In this document: piece after piece, positions 8,887 to 17,676 of the stretch | Numbering within the stretch: the stretch's first letter is position 1 | How the letters are laid out: each line of letters starts with the position of its first letter | DNA from: Tannerellaceae bacterium | Lineage (GTDB): Bacteria; Bacteroidota; Bacteroidia; Bacteroidales; Tannerellaceae | Direction of reading: 5' to 3' | NCBI GenBank assembly: GCA_021203545.1 | Contig: JAJQAZ010000016.1 | Span: 40,954 to 104,953, forward strand | DNA: 64,000 bases | Program-made: the position numbers and the translations under genes | The notes under the pieces: generated by a model | Databases searched by the model: none | What the model was told of the DNA's origin: nothing | The model's input: the letters and a program-made list of their open reading frames with translations, nothing else

Positions 8887-8914
8887 GCGATCCCCGCTTT
8901 CGCGGGGAACAGGT
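8887..8914 (-). repeat. GC palindrome, family E (inverted copy)
   Basis: GCGATCCCCGCTTTCGCGGG then GAACAGGT: the reverse-oriented partner of 8610-8636. The two bracket the family B unit. Confidence 0.6.
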
Positions 8915-8930
8915 TCTTTTTTACCTTGTC

Positions 8931-9038
8931 GTTCGGCATAGTGTCCTCGCTATGTCGCTAAAATCTGTGAAGCTCTTGCTTCACATGAGGCTGGAGCCTC
9001 ACTTTTTACAACGACGTAGCGAAGACGCTACGCCGAAC
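8931..9038. repeat. Nested hairpin cluster
   Basis: Outer arms GTTCGGCATAG...CTATG and CGTAGCGAAGACGCTACGCC then GAAC enclose two perfect hairpins, GTGAAGCTCTTGCTTCAC (8967-8984) and TGAGGCTGGAGCCTCA (8986-9001). Lies just beyond the stop of the next gene. Confidence 0.6.
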
Positions 9039-9059
9039 AGCAGGGTTGGATTTGTTTTT

Positions 9060-11552
9060 TTACATCCCCTGGCCACCGCCACCGCCTTCACCACCTTTGC
9101 TGTCATCGTTGGTGATACCACGGCTTACTTTCCGGATTGACTCTTTCAGGGTACCGAAACGATAAGATACATTCAGGCGGAAATCGCGTGCACGGAATTG
9201 TCCTTTACTATAACTATAAAACAACTCCTGATCGATCGTATTGGTATAACTCATATTCTTCATAAAAGGATTATTGCACGACAGCGAAACATTCAGCTTC
9301 TTATCCATAAAATTCTTACTGAACGAAATACTGTGGTGGTGGAACGTAGAACCTTTTGACTGGTACTGTATCCACGGAGTAGAAAAACCACCATTCAGGT
9401 TGATCCGGAAATCTTTCGGCAGATTCACCTCCGCGCCCGGATAACAATAACCGTTCCAGCCGCTTACCGTTCCACCATCAATCTGAAGATTATCGTGTTC
9501 GCCCGGATTAATATGAATATAATTAACCCCTCCGTTTACATAAACGGCAAACAGCGGCTTCGGCGACCAACGGGCATACAGATACATACCTCCACCCTGC
9601 TCCTTTCCTAAATTATCAAATGTAGAAACCATACGGCCGGGATAAACAGGATGATCAGTATCAATAAACGAATAACGCAGAATAGAATTATTCAGATACC
9701 GGTAATGTGCTCCCACATTCAGGTTGAACTTCATATTGAACAGGCTATAATTCAGGTTCATAGTATGACTCTTTTTCCGGATCCAGATTCGGATTACCAT
9801 ATGACACATTTTGCGGGTCGGTATCATTTTCATACGGATTCAGATACCAGATACCGGGGCGGTAAATACGCATATTATAGCCCAACCGGATTGTCTGCGA
9901 CATATTGATCTGGTACGAAAGCGTAGCATTGGGAACTATATTAAAGAAATCAGACTTGAAATCCTGCACCGGCGAATGTTTATACTTTACATTGAGTGCT
10001 GTACCCTCGGCACGTACACCAGCTTTGAAACCAAAGCTTTTCCACTTCGCGGCATACCCCATATAAGCCGCATAAATGTGCTGGATATGCGAAAAATGGC
10101 TTTCCGGCCGGGGATAATCCACCCAGGTGGTTGAGGCACCTTCCTGCCTGAACATTTCGGTCTCACTGCTACTTTCACGCATAATATATTTAGCACCCGC
10201 TTCGAGTGTCTGGTTCTTTGGCAGCGGAGTCGTATAATTCACCTGTGCCGTATGTTCCTGGGTAGAGGCATCATTGATATTGCGCTGCCGGTAAGGCGTA
10301 TAATTCAGAATCTCTTCTATCGAAGTATATCCTTTATTATCATTCGGGGAATGGCTAAACCGGTACGAGATAGTCAGCAACTCATCTTTCTTACTGGTAG
10401 AATGCTGGAAATCCAGGTTCATATCCATCGAACCATAATTACCCTGGGATTCGGTAAACTGGTCGTATTCGTACAGGCGGGCATCGCCCTGCATCGCCCG
10501 CACATCCAGTTCCGACTTACTTTTATAATTACCGCGCCACATATTGGCACCCAGGCTCAACAGGTTTAGCGAATCCAGTTCGTAACTAACTTCCAGCGAA
10601 CCATATTGGTGCCCGTTATTATTCTTACTCCGTCCATTCTGCTTAAACACAGTTGTTTCAGTACCATACGTTTCCCGGTAATATTCCGAATCGTTCCAGG
10701 GATTCCGGTAATTATTATAATTATAATTAGCCGTAATACCCATTTTCCCTACCTTGGTCGAGAAATTTCCGCCGGCATTGTAGCGTCCCAGTGCACTCAC
10801 ACCAGCCCTTACCGACGCGGTATAGCCCTGCAGCGCATTGCGCGAAGTAATAATATTAATAATACCCCCCCCACCCCGTCGGCATCATATTTAGCACCCG
10901 GGTCAGTAATCACCTCAATATTTTTCACCGAACTGGCGGGCATACTTTTCAACACGTCCGAGGCGTTCTCGCTCGATAGCATGTTGGACGGTTTCCCGTT
11001 CAGGTAAATCCGGTAGTTCGACGTACCTTTCAACTGAATCTTATCTTCTGCATCCACCGTCACCATAGGCACTTTGCGCAGCATATCCAGTGTATTATTG
11101 GTTTCGGACTCCGGGTCGTCTTCCATACTATAAGTCAGTTTATCAATCTCCACCTTCACCAGCGGTTTCTGAGCCACCACGGTTACCTCTTCCAGGCGTT
11201 GGCGGTCTTCTTCCATATTCAGCTTGCCAAGATCTGCCGTCTTACGGTCTGCATTCAGGGTAAACGATTTTTGGGAAGATACTTTCCCAACCGATTGCAT
11301 TGCGATAACATACTCGCCGGGTTCAGCCAGCGTGGTTTCAAAACGTCCGTCAATATCGCAGGCCAGCCGTTTCACCGATTTATCCGGCTCGGAAGCTTTT
11401 GTGATATTCAGGGTTACATACGGAACGGTCTCATTGAGAAGTGAGTCAACAACTTGTCCTTTAATACTAAAAGATCCATTCGAATTCGTCTGTGCAAAGA
11501 GAGTTAAACTATACAACAGAGGCAATAACAACAACCAAAATTTCTTTTTCAT
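9060..11552 (-). pseudogene. Outer-membrane beta-barrel/TonB-receptor-like protein, two frameshifts
   Basis: Three adjoining reading frames rebuild one protein of about 830 residues. It has a signal peptide (FWLLLLPLLYSLTLFAQ), a carboxypeptidase-like beta domain (about 25-105), a plug-like region ending PGAKYDADGVGG, then barrel strands to a C-terminal YRFGTLKESIR and a Gly-rich tail. It fits the OMP_b-brl_3 family, outer-membrane channels related to TonB receptors. Break 1 is a C8 run at 10865-10872, where reading on gives the expected IINIITSRNALQGY. Break 2 is a T5 run at 9772-9776; shifting there restores PEKSHTMNLNYS, the conserved turn of this family. Both are homopolymers, so sequencing slips or true inactivation are possible. 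Ligand unknown. Confidence 0.8.
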
Positions 11553-11613
11553 TGAACATTCACATTATATAATAAGTTTTTCTATAGTGACGGTATAAAA
11601 ATTAACAACGCAA

Positions 11614-11621
11614 CAAATTTA
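11614..11621 (-). promoter_or_regulatory. -7 box (TAAATTTG) of the outer-membrane barrel gene
   Basis: TAnnTTTG on the minus strand about 60 bases before the start. Confidence 0.35.
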
Positions 11622-11707
11622 GCCCTATTACGAAACATTCATAGATATACTCTTTTAAGAATGCATAAAAGATGTATTTTGATGTTATTCATACCGGGCT
11701 TTTGTCC

Positions 11708-11715
11708 TATTTTTG
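11708..11715 (+). promoter_or_regulatory. -7 box (TATTTTTG) of the nitroreductase gene
   Basis: TAnnTTTG 27 bases before the start codon at 11743. No well-spaced -33 box. Confidence 0.45.
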
Positions 11716-11742
11716 TAAAGAGAATTATTAATTATATAAGTT

Positions 11743-12378
11743 ATGAGAAGATTAATTATCGCAGGCCTTGTCTTATTGTCTATGGGTTCAATCAGCGCAC
11801 AGCAATTACAACCGGTACAATTAGTACAACCGGATAAGACAAGAGGAAAAGCAGTTATGGCAGCACTCAGCGAACGCAAATCAACACGCGAATTCAACAG
11901 CCGCGCACTATCAGACCAGGACCTGTCCGATCTGCTATGGGCCGCATGGGGTGTTAACCGCGAAGACGGCCGCCGTACCGCACCGTCGGCACTCAACAAA
12001 CAGGATGTAGATGTATACGTAATCATGCAGCAGGGTGCTTACATCTACGACGGCAAAAGCCATTCCCTCCAACCGGTCAGCGCAGGCGATCACCGCGTAG
12101 CAGTAGCCGGGCAACAGGCATTCGCAGCCGAAGCCCCTGTAGCACTCGTACTGGTATCCGACCTGGACCGCTTCGGTGGTACGGTAACCGAACATACCAA
12201 ATTAATGGCAGCAGTCAATATCGGGGTCATCCTGCAAAATATCAATATCTTTTGCGCGGCGACCGGACTGGTAACTGTGCCCCGCGCCTTTATGGACACC
12301 GAAGCACTCCGGGAAGCCCTACAACTAAAAGATTCGCAACTGTTATTAATGAACAACCCGGTAGGCTATCCGAAATAA
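11743..12378 (+). CDS. Exported nitroreductase (SagB/ThcOx-type)
   Basis: 211 residues: a signal peptide (LIIAGLVLLSMGSISAQ) followed by an FMN-dependent nitroreductase fold. Family features are the start motif ERKSTREFNSRALSDQDLSDLLWAA (about 45-70; the Arg-Ser/Thr-Arg part contacts FMN phosphate), a central GVNREDGRRTAPSA, and the later block AVNIGVILQNINIFCAATGL (about 148-167). These enzymes reduce or oxidise substrates with bound FMN; periplasmic members exist in Bacteroidales, but their substrate is unknown. Six bases separate it from the ThiF-like gene, implying co-transcription. No precursor peptide is nearby, so a role in making thiazole peptides is not supported. Confidence 0.82.
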   Translation: MRRLIIAGLVLLSMGSISAQQLQPVQLVQPDKTRGKAVMAALSERKSTREFNSRALSDQDLSDLLWAAWGVNREDGRRTAPSALNKQDVDVYVIMQQGAYIYDGKSHSLQPVSAGDHRVAVAGQQAFAAEAPVALVLVSDLDRFGGTVTEHTKLMAAVNIGVILQNINIFCAATGLVTVPRAFMDTEALREALQLKDSQLLLMNNPVGYPK

Positions 12379-12384
12379 ACCTAT

Positions 12385-13103
12385 ATGGATAGATTCGAAC
12401 GAAACATATTAGTTGACGGCATTGGCCCGGCCGGTCAGCAAAAACTAAAAGAAGCAAAATAATAGTCATAGGAGCAGGCGGCTTAGGCTCGCCTGTTCTT
12501 TTTTACCTTGCCGCTGCCGGCGCAGGCACACTCGGTATTATGGATTACGACCGTGTGGATATTACCAACCTGCAACGCCAGATCCTGCACCGTACCGCCG
12601 ATGTGGGAAGAAGTAAAGTAGAATCGGCCACCGAAAAACTAACAGCCCTCTATCCCGGAATAGAAATCATCCCTTACAACTACAAGTTAACCCCCGAAAA
12701 CGCTCCGTCTATACTCAGGGCTTACGATTTTGTAATCGAATGTTGCGACAATTACGATGCCAAATTCCTGATCAACGATTGCTGCGTACAGCAGGGCATC
12801 CCCTTTTCGCACGGCGCCGTACTATCCATGCAGGGCGAAATAACCACCTATACCCCGGGTCACGCCTGTTACCGTTGTATCTTCGGCCAAGCCCCTCCTG
12901 CAGGCAGCATGCCCACCTCGGCCGAAGCAGGTATCTTAGGCTCCGTGGCCGGTATTGCCGGCAGCATCCAGGCCACCGAAGCGATCAAATATATCACCGG
13001 AGCAGGCACTCTATTAACCAACCAACTCCTCATCTTCGACGCCCGCACCATGCAATTCACCCGGCTGGCAGTAAGCCGGAATGGTACTTGCAGCTGTGGA
13101 TAA
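12385..13103 (+). pseudogene. ThiF/MoeB/HesA-type adenylating enzyme, frameshifted
   Basis: The start at 12385 reads MDRFERNILVDGIG and stops after KEAK. Adding one base to the A4 run at 12456-12459 restores KIIVIGAGGLGSPVLFYLAA, the nucleotide-binding loop, and continues to 13103 (about 239 residues). DYDRVDITNLQRQILH (ATP-binding Asp and Arg) is present, and four zinc cysteines are visible as CYRC and CSCG. The family activates the C-terminal Gly-Gly of ThiS or MoaD as an adenylate. Thiamine genes lie 2 kb away on the other strand, which supports a ThiF role for ThiS, but a MoeB role is possible. The A-run slip may be a sequencing error; as given the enzyme lacks its nucleotide loop. Confidence 0.82.
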
Positions 13104-13389
13104 ACTTGCTCCTAATTACAGAACAAAGATACAATCCCTACCAGACATAAAAAGACACTTTGGTCTTCTTTGTCCCTCTTTGGGTATATAAACCCGGCAC
13201 ACCATGAGGTGCCGGGTGGGAGCCCATGATATCCCAGGCCGCACACCATGGTGTGGTAGCCATAACACCGTATCTCACGCCGGGTTCATCATGGTCTGCC
13301 GTCTATCTTCCCGGTTCAGAGCTCTGGTAGCCCGGTTTAAACACCCGGTTTCCCCATGATCTACTGGTTCGCATCCCATGGACACCGCT

Positions 13390-13411
13390 GGCACAGATTT
13401 AAATCTGTGCC
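13390..13411. repeat. AT-core palindrome, family A (perfect copy)
   Basis: 22-base perfect palindrome around CAGATTTAAATCTG with GGCA/TGCC arms. Other copies: 14942-14963, 16186-16207, 37454-37475 and 62510-62531. Confidence 0.65.
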
Positions 13412-13786
13412 GGCAAACACCCACTTTTAATTATATTTAACTACTGCCAAATACAGTACTTTTTGCCCGGAATGGGACATCTTCCAACTTGTTAAAACCC
13501 ATATATTCAGCACTATGAACAAGCAGACCTTGTCCCTATTTATAGGATTGCAAAAACCTTTCCCATACACTATATTTGCAGATAGCTAAAAGGGTGGAAA
13601 CGTTTAATTTTAGATTATACTAAATATATATTTATTTTAATATATAATGTAGGAAATGACAAAACCTCTGACTAACTACCCCTCAGAGCCCGCATCCAGA
13701 AAGGGTTTGCGATTGACAAAACCTCTGACAACTTTTTAAACCATAAAATCTGAAACTAAATGACAACACACAAACAACCCACACAA

Positions 13787-13812
13787 CAAAAACCGCCCTG
13801 ACGAGCAGGGCG
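13787..13812 (-). terminator. Rho-independent terminator of the small porin gene
   Basis: On the minus strand CGCCCTGCTCGTCAGGGCG forms a strong stem followed by GTTTTTGTT, about 50 bases past the porin stop. Confidence 0.6.
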
Positions 13813-13860
13813 ATGAAAGTTATTGGCAGGATTTATAATCATCCGTGGCAGAAAGATGGT

Positions 13861-14467
13861 TCAGAAACGGTAACCGATTCCTACTGATAGGGTTTGAGTG
13901 CGTAGCTGTGAGCGGTTTTTACCTGAGCACAAGTCGTAACTTAACTGATAAATGGTTTGTAATAAGATTCCGTTGCGGAACTCATAGCCGGCCTGTACCC
14001 CCCCCACCGGCATACCAATGGTCCATTTCTATAACATTTTCGCCCGGGGCTCCCTGAGGCAGTTTTTCCATTGCTGTGTCCGCACTGAAACCATAACCCA
14101 CATGTGGGCCGGCACCTATTATAACTTTACCTGTTCCGGCAGTGATGTGGGTAAGGGCATATACAGGGATTTCTACTCCGGCATATTTGAATTTGGTTTT
14201 CTGCCCACTATATTTGACGGTCGATTCCGTATAGTTGAAGACCAGTTCGGGCTGTAGGATAAAGTGTTCTGTAAACTGAATGCTGGTAAAACCACCAACA
14301 GAACCTGCCGGATTAAAGGAGTGGGTAACTCCGGGCATATCTGTTAATGTAAGGTTGGTAAGGCCCGCGTTCAGTTTTACTCCGAACGATGTACGGGTTT
14401 GCGCTGCTGCGTGGCTGCCTGCTACTATACAAATGAATAACGCAATTAAAATAATTTCTTTTCTCAT
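13861..14467 (-). pseudogene. Small outer-membrane beta-barrel (porin-like) protein, frameshifted
   Basis: About 201 residues when the C8 run at 13998-14005 is shortened by one base. The signal peptide MRKEIILIALFICIVAGSHA is followed by barrel strands (SFGVKLNAGLTNLTL, ILQPELVFNY, YAGVEIPVYA), then past the slip VQAGYEFRNGILLQTIY and the C-terminal aromatic strand SVGIGYRF before TGA at 13861. This is the OMP_b-brl_2/PorT-like group, eight-strand barrels of the outer membrane with mostly unknown roles. Without the correction translation ends about 40 residues early, losing the last strands needed for membrane insertion. A terminator follows. Sequencing slip or phase variation are both possible. 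Confidence 0.75.
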
Positions 14468-14685
14468 GACACTTGTTTTTATTGTTTATATGTTAACTAA
14501 TTCGTTACTTATCACACCACAAATGTAGAGGAGATAGAAAGGGCAAAATTAAATTGTAGACAAACCAACAGGTTTATACGATGAAAAGGCGGGGTTTAGA
14601 GATAAGCTAAAATAGCACACAGATAAGACAGATGATCACAGATTATATTTGGAACAGAAGGCAGATGTTGTTTTAAATGTCCGGT

Positions 14686-14905
14686 GTAGCATCTTCGCCA
14701 ATGTCGCGGGCTTAAGGATTTTTTCTTGTTGGTCGAAGGGGATTTGTAATCTGTTTAAAGATTCCTAACTCTCTATTTAATGGGTATTCATTTGTTTGCC
14801 GGATCACAGATCCTAATACTCGTTAGCCGGGGATTACAAATCCCCTCTGACCAAAAATGCTTTATTCTCTTAAGCCCGCGGCATTGGCATCTTCGCTATG
14901 ACGAA
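14686..14905. repeat. Composite of nested inverted repeats around family B copy 2
   Basis: Outer arms ATGTCGCGGGCTTAAG and CTTAAGCCCGCGGCATTGGC are inverted and flank a family B unit at 14738-14845 (GGGGATTTGTAATC ... GGGGATTACAAATCCCC). The centre shares TCACAGATCCTAATACTCGT with 8690-8799. Confidence 0.65.
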
Positions 14906-14941
14906 CAAAGGAAGACACTATTCCGGACGAAGACTGTTTTA

Positions 14942-14963
14942 GGCACAGATTTAAATCTGCGCC
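14942..14963 (+). repeat. AT-core palindrome, family A
   Basis: CAGATTTAAATCTG core with GGCA/CGCC arms, preceded by TTTA and followed by AGCAATA. Confidence 0.6.
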
Positions 14964-14994
14964 AGCAATAAATAAGGTAGCAAGGTCGTCTTTG

Positions 14995-15019
14995 CCCCCC
15001 CTTTAGGGGGCTGGGGGGG
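14995..15019. repeat. C-rich palindrome, family H, at the thiH stop codon
   Basis: C7 TTTA GGGGG CT G7; the gene's TAA begins right beside it. The same unit is found at 16253-16277. Confidence 0.6.
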
Positions 15020-16147
15020 TTAGGAGTTATACTGCAGACTCATGTCCCAGTCTTTCCAGACTACTTCGTAACCTTGATTGGTTACAGCTTGCAGGACTTC
15101 GGCCGGGGAACGATCGTCATTGACGATAAATTGTTCTAACTCCGCTTTATAAACGGCATAGCCACCCGGGTCGGTTTTGGAGCCGGCACTCAGGGAAGTT
15201 ACCACAAGGGTGGTCATATGGTCACGGAAATATTGGCTTTCGCGGGTGGAAAGGGCTATTTCGAGGTCGTGGTCGAAAATGCGAAAGGCAAAGATAAGCT
15301 GTGCCAGTTCTTTGTCGTGCATGATTACGTTGGGTTGGAAATGTTCGCCTTCGTGAGGACGCATACGGGGAAAAGAAACCGAATAACGGGTCTGCCAATA
15401 GCGTTTTTGGAGGTACCGCAGATGCAGCGCCATAAAGGTCGTATCGGTACGCCAGTCCTCGAGTCCAATCAATACACCGAGTCCCATTTTATGAATACCG
15501 GCTTTTCCCATGCGGTCGAACGTATCAAGCCGCCAGTCGAATTTAGATTTCATTCCTTTGGGATGGTATATTTTATAGCGCTCTTTATGGTAGGTTTCCT
15601 GGTAACAGTACACGGCATTGAGCCCGGCATCAATCAACCGGGTATACTCTTGTTGTTTCAAGGGTTGCACTTCTATGGAAATAGATGAAAAATCGTTTTT
15701 TACCAGCCGGATCGCGTTTTCGATATAGTCAACCCCGGCATCTCGGGGGTTTTCGCCGGTTACCAACAGGATATGTTTAAAACTACCAATACGGTGGATA
15801 GCCTCTATCTCCTGCCGGATCTGGTGGTCTGTCAGAATAATACGGTTTATATCATTCGCATGGTTAAACCCACAATATATGCAATGATTGATGCAGGAAT
15901 TGGTCAGGTAAAGAGGTACATAAAATTGTACGGTTTTACCAAACCGTTGTTGGGTGTAACGCCGGCTTAGCTGTGCCATAGGCTCAAGATATCCTTGTGC
16001 GGCAGGCGAAACAAGTGCCATAAAATCGTGGATACCCGGACGGGTGGTATGCAATGCCTGCTCTACATCTGCATTTGTTTTGGAGTAAACCGCCTCCCGG
16101 ATATCCTCCCATTTGTAATTATCTATATAATTTATAAAGTCGTTCAT
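15020..16147 (-). CDS. thiH: 2-iminoacetate synthase ThiH
   Basis: 375 residues, usual length for ThiH. The radical-SAM cluster motif CINHCIYC (Cys85, 89, 92) is intact, followed by GFNHANDINR and a glycine-rich SAM region LLVTGENPRDAGVDYI. ThiH splits tyrosine with a 5'-deoxyadenosyl radical to give dehydroglycine for the thiazole ring in anaerobes, working with ThiG and ThiS. It is the last gene of the TPP-riboswitch operon, about 115 bases after thiG; that gap holds a family A palindrome and a C-rich repeat instead of thiC, which often occupies this place in Bacteroidales. A C-rich hairpin sits directly after its stop codon. Confidence 0.95.
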   Translation of the reverse strand: MNDFINYIDNYKWEDIREAVYSKTNADVEQALHTTRPGIHDFMALVSPAAQGYLEPMAQLSRRYTQQRFGKTVQFYVPLYLTNSCINHCIYCGFNHANDINRIILTDHQIRQEIEAIHRIGSFKHILLVTGENPRDAGVDYIENAIRLVKNDFSSISIEVQPLKQQEYTRLIDAGLNAVYCYQETYHKERYKIYHPKGMKSKFDWRLDTFDRMGKAGIHKMGLGVLIGLEDWRTDTTFMALHLRYLQKRYWQTRYSVSFPRMRPHEGEHFQPNVIMHDKELAQLIFAFRIFDHDLEIALSTRESQYFRDHMTTLVVTSLSAGSKTDPGGYAVYKAELEQFIVNDDRSPAEVLQAVTNQGYEVVWKDWDMSLQYNS

Positions 16148-16185
16148 TGTTTCATCTGTTTATTAAAATCCTTTTGTTGCTGTTT

Positions 16186-16207
16186 GGCACAGATTTAAAT
16201 CTGCGCC
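16186..16207 (+). repeat. AT-core palindrome, family A
   Basis: Same core and flanks as 14942-14963 (AGCGATA after the right arm). Lies between thiG and thiH. Confidence 0.6.
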
Positions 16208-16252
16208 AGCGATAAGCCAACGATAAATGAGAAAGCGAGACGCAGCTCTTTA

Positions 16253-16277
16253 CCCCCCCCTTTAGGGGGTTGGGGGG
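16253..16277. repeat. C-rich palindrome, family H, overlapping the thiG 3' end
   Basis: C8 TTTA GGGGG TT GGGGGG. The minus-strand reading of its left side supplies the last thiG codons (NPPTP) and the TAA. The G-rich strand might also form a quadruplex. Confidence 0.55.
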
Positions 16278-17047
16278 TTGGCTTCTAAAAACGAAGTGAG
16301 GGGACTGCTGGCTTCTGCGATTTGGAGTTGGGTAGCCAGGCGGGCTTCGAAGGCCATACGGCCTGCTTCAGTAGCCAGGCTAAATGCTTTGGCCATGGCT
16401 ACCGGATCGCCGGCTACGGCAATGGCCGTATTTACCAATACGGCATCGGCTCCCATTTCCATGGCTTCGGCTGCGTGCGAGGGTGCTCCTATACCGGCAT
16501 CTACTACAACAGGGATAGTACTCTGTTCGATGATAATTTCTAACAGATCACGGGTTTTCAACCCTTTGTTGGTACCAATCGGAGCTCCTAACGGCATAAC
16601 GGTTGCCGCTCCGGCCTCTTCCAGTAATTTGCAAAGTACCGGATCGGCCTGAATATAAGGAAGTACCACAAATCCCAACTTAGCCAGTTCTTCCGTTGCC
16701 TTCAGGGTCTGGATAGGATCAGGAAGCAGGTAGCGGGGATCGGGATGTATCTCGAGTTTCAGCCAGTTCGTTTCGAAAGCTTCACGAGCCAGTTGGGCTG
16801 CAAATACCGCCTCTCTGGCATTCCGTACGCCGGAGGTATTAGGCAGTAACTGAATACCCGGCTTGCGGATATGGTGTAACATATCATCTTCGCCACCGGT
16901 AGGGTCAAGCCTTTTCATGGCTACTGTAACCATTCCGGTGCCGGAAGCGGTAATTGCCTCTTCCATTAAACTGTTGGAACTGAATTTGCCTGTTCCCAGA
17001 AAAAGCCGGGAGCTGAATGTTTGTCCGGCAATTACTAATTGTTTCAT
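16262..17047 (-). CDS. thiG: Thiazole synthase ThiG
   Basis: 261 residues from the ATG at 17047. I chose this start because [20 protein letters not shown] is the conserved N-terminus and the codon overlaps the thiE stop as ATGA; upstream residues in this frame are thiE read out of frame. Lys97 in [10 protein letters not shown] is the Schiff-base lysine that binds deoxyxylulose 5-phosphate. [24 protein letters not shown] and [10 protein letters not shown] form the phosphate site. ThiG joins DXP, ThiS thiocarboxylate and dehydroglycine into the thiazole phosphate. Oddly, the end ([10 protein letters not shown]) runs into a C-rich repeat, so the natural C-terminus may have been changed by repeat insertion; no catalytic residue is affected. 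Confidence 0.95.
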   Translation of the reverse strand: MKQLVIAGQTFSSRLFLGTGKFSSNSLMEEAITASGTGMVTVAMKRLDPTGGEDDMLHHIRKPGIQLLPNTSGVRNAREAVFAAQLAREAFETNWLKLEIHPDPRYLLPDPIQTLKATEELAKLGFVVLPYIQADPVLCKLLEEAGAATVMPLGAPIGTNKGLKTRDLLEIIIEQSTIPVVVDAGIGAPSHAAEAMEMGADAVLVNTAIAVAGDPVAMAKAFSLATEAGRMAFEARLATQLQIAEASSPLTSFLEANPPTP

Positions 17048-17676
17048 ATGCTGTATTGTTTTATTTGTTCTATCAGATAACGTGTTTCGGCAACCGGGTC
17101 GGCTGCCTGTAGTATAGCGGATGATAGGGCTATGCCGTTGATGCCTGTTTGCATCAGAGCCGGTATCTCCGTACGGGTGATTCCTCCGATTGCCACTATA
17201 GGGAGGTTTATTCTGTTTTCCCGGCATTGGCTTACAATCTGTCGGTAACCTTCCAGGCCAAGCACAGGACTTAAATTCTTTTTAGTGGTAGTGAACTGGA
17301 AAGGACCAAGTCCAATATAATCGGCTCCTTCTTCAGCCAGATGTATTATATCTTCGAAGGTATTGGCTGTGCCGCCTATTTTATACATATTTCCCAATAG
17401 TTTACGGGCCTGCAAAGGTGCCATATCAGTTTTTCCCAGGTGTACTCCGGTTGCATGTAGTTGCAGGCATATCTCCGGATAATCGTCGATATAAAGTTGC
17501 GCGCCATACGCATCGCACAGCTCTTTTATGATTTTTCCCACACGCAGTATTTCGTCCGGTGCCGATTCTTTCATCCGTAATTGTATCTGCCGGCAGCCTC
17601 CTTCCAGGGCGATACGGGCAGAGGATAGCGTATCGTACTTTTCTGTTGCATGGGTGATAAACAGGATTCCATTCAT
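17044..17676 (-). CDS. thiE: Thiamine phosphate synthase ThiE
   Basis: 210 residues. QLRMKE (about 32-37) with the Arg and Lys that bind pyrimidine diphosphate, [23 protein letters not shown] (about 62-84), [12 protein letters not shown] (about 121-132) and the phosphate loop [11 protein letters not shown] all match ThiE. It joins HMP-PP and thiazole phosphate to give thiamine phosphate. It overlaps the thiE-like gene upstream and thiG downstream by 4 bases each (ATGA), so the block is translationally coupled. It is the better ThiE candidate, since its upstream paralogue lacks the TTTK loop and carries an insertion. Confidence 0.92.
   Translation of the reverse strand: MNGILFITHATEKYDTLSSARIALEGGCRQIQLRMKESAPDEILRVGKIIKELCDAYGAQLYIDDYPEICLQLHATGVHLGKTDMAPLQARKLLGNMYKIGGTANTFEDIIHLAEEGADYIGLGPFQFTTTKKNLSPVLGLEGYRQIVSQCRENRINLPIVAIGGITRTEIPALMQTGINGIALSSAILQAADPVAETRYLIEQIKQYSI

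Larger units (their letters stand above)
8454..9059. other. Gene-free stretch packed with palindromic repeats
   Basis: No credible gene. It holds, in order, a GC palindrome (8610-8636), a 110-base unit with inverted ends (8690-8799), an inverted partner of the first palindrome (8887-8914) and a nested hairpin cluster (8931-9038). Open frames across it are made of repeat sequence only. Confidence 0.7.
13104..13860. other. Gene-free stretch with hairpins and short repeats
   Basis: No clear gene. It contains a hairpin ACCCGGCACACCATGAGGTG to 13217, a perfect palindrome CACACCATGGTGTG (13242-13255), a family A palindrome, a -7-like TATATTTG near 13571, and a 27-codon open frame at 13656 with an internal TKPLT repeat that is too weak to call. 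Confidence 0.55.

Noticed and set aside
8697..9140. A 147-codon open frame on the plus strand
   Set aside because: It consists of palindromic repeats and the antisense of the outer-membrane gene's end.
10861..10877. Programmed ribosomal frameshift in the outer-membrane gene
   Set aside because: No stimulatory structure or slippery heptamer of a known type; a second unrelated slip in the same gene makes simple slips more likely.
11743..13103. RiPP (thiazole peptide) cluster
   Set aside because: The nitroreductase is exported, and no precursor peptide, YcaO or transporter gene is nearby.
14686..14905. Insertion sequence
   Set aside because: No transposase frame and no full-length terminal repeats with target duplications; only short nested palindromes.
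16262..17227. Longer thiG starting at 17227
   Set aside because: The extra N-terminal residues are the thiE gene read in another frame; the conserved start and ATGA overlap fix 17047.
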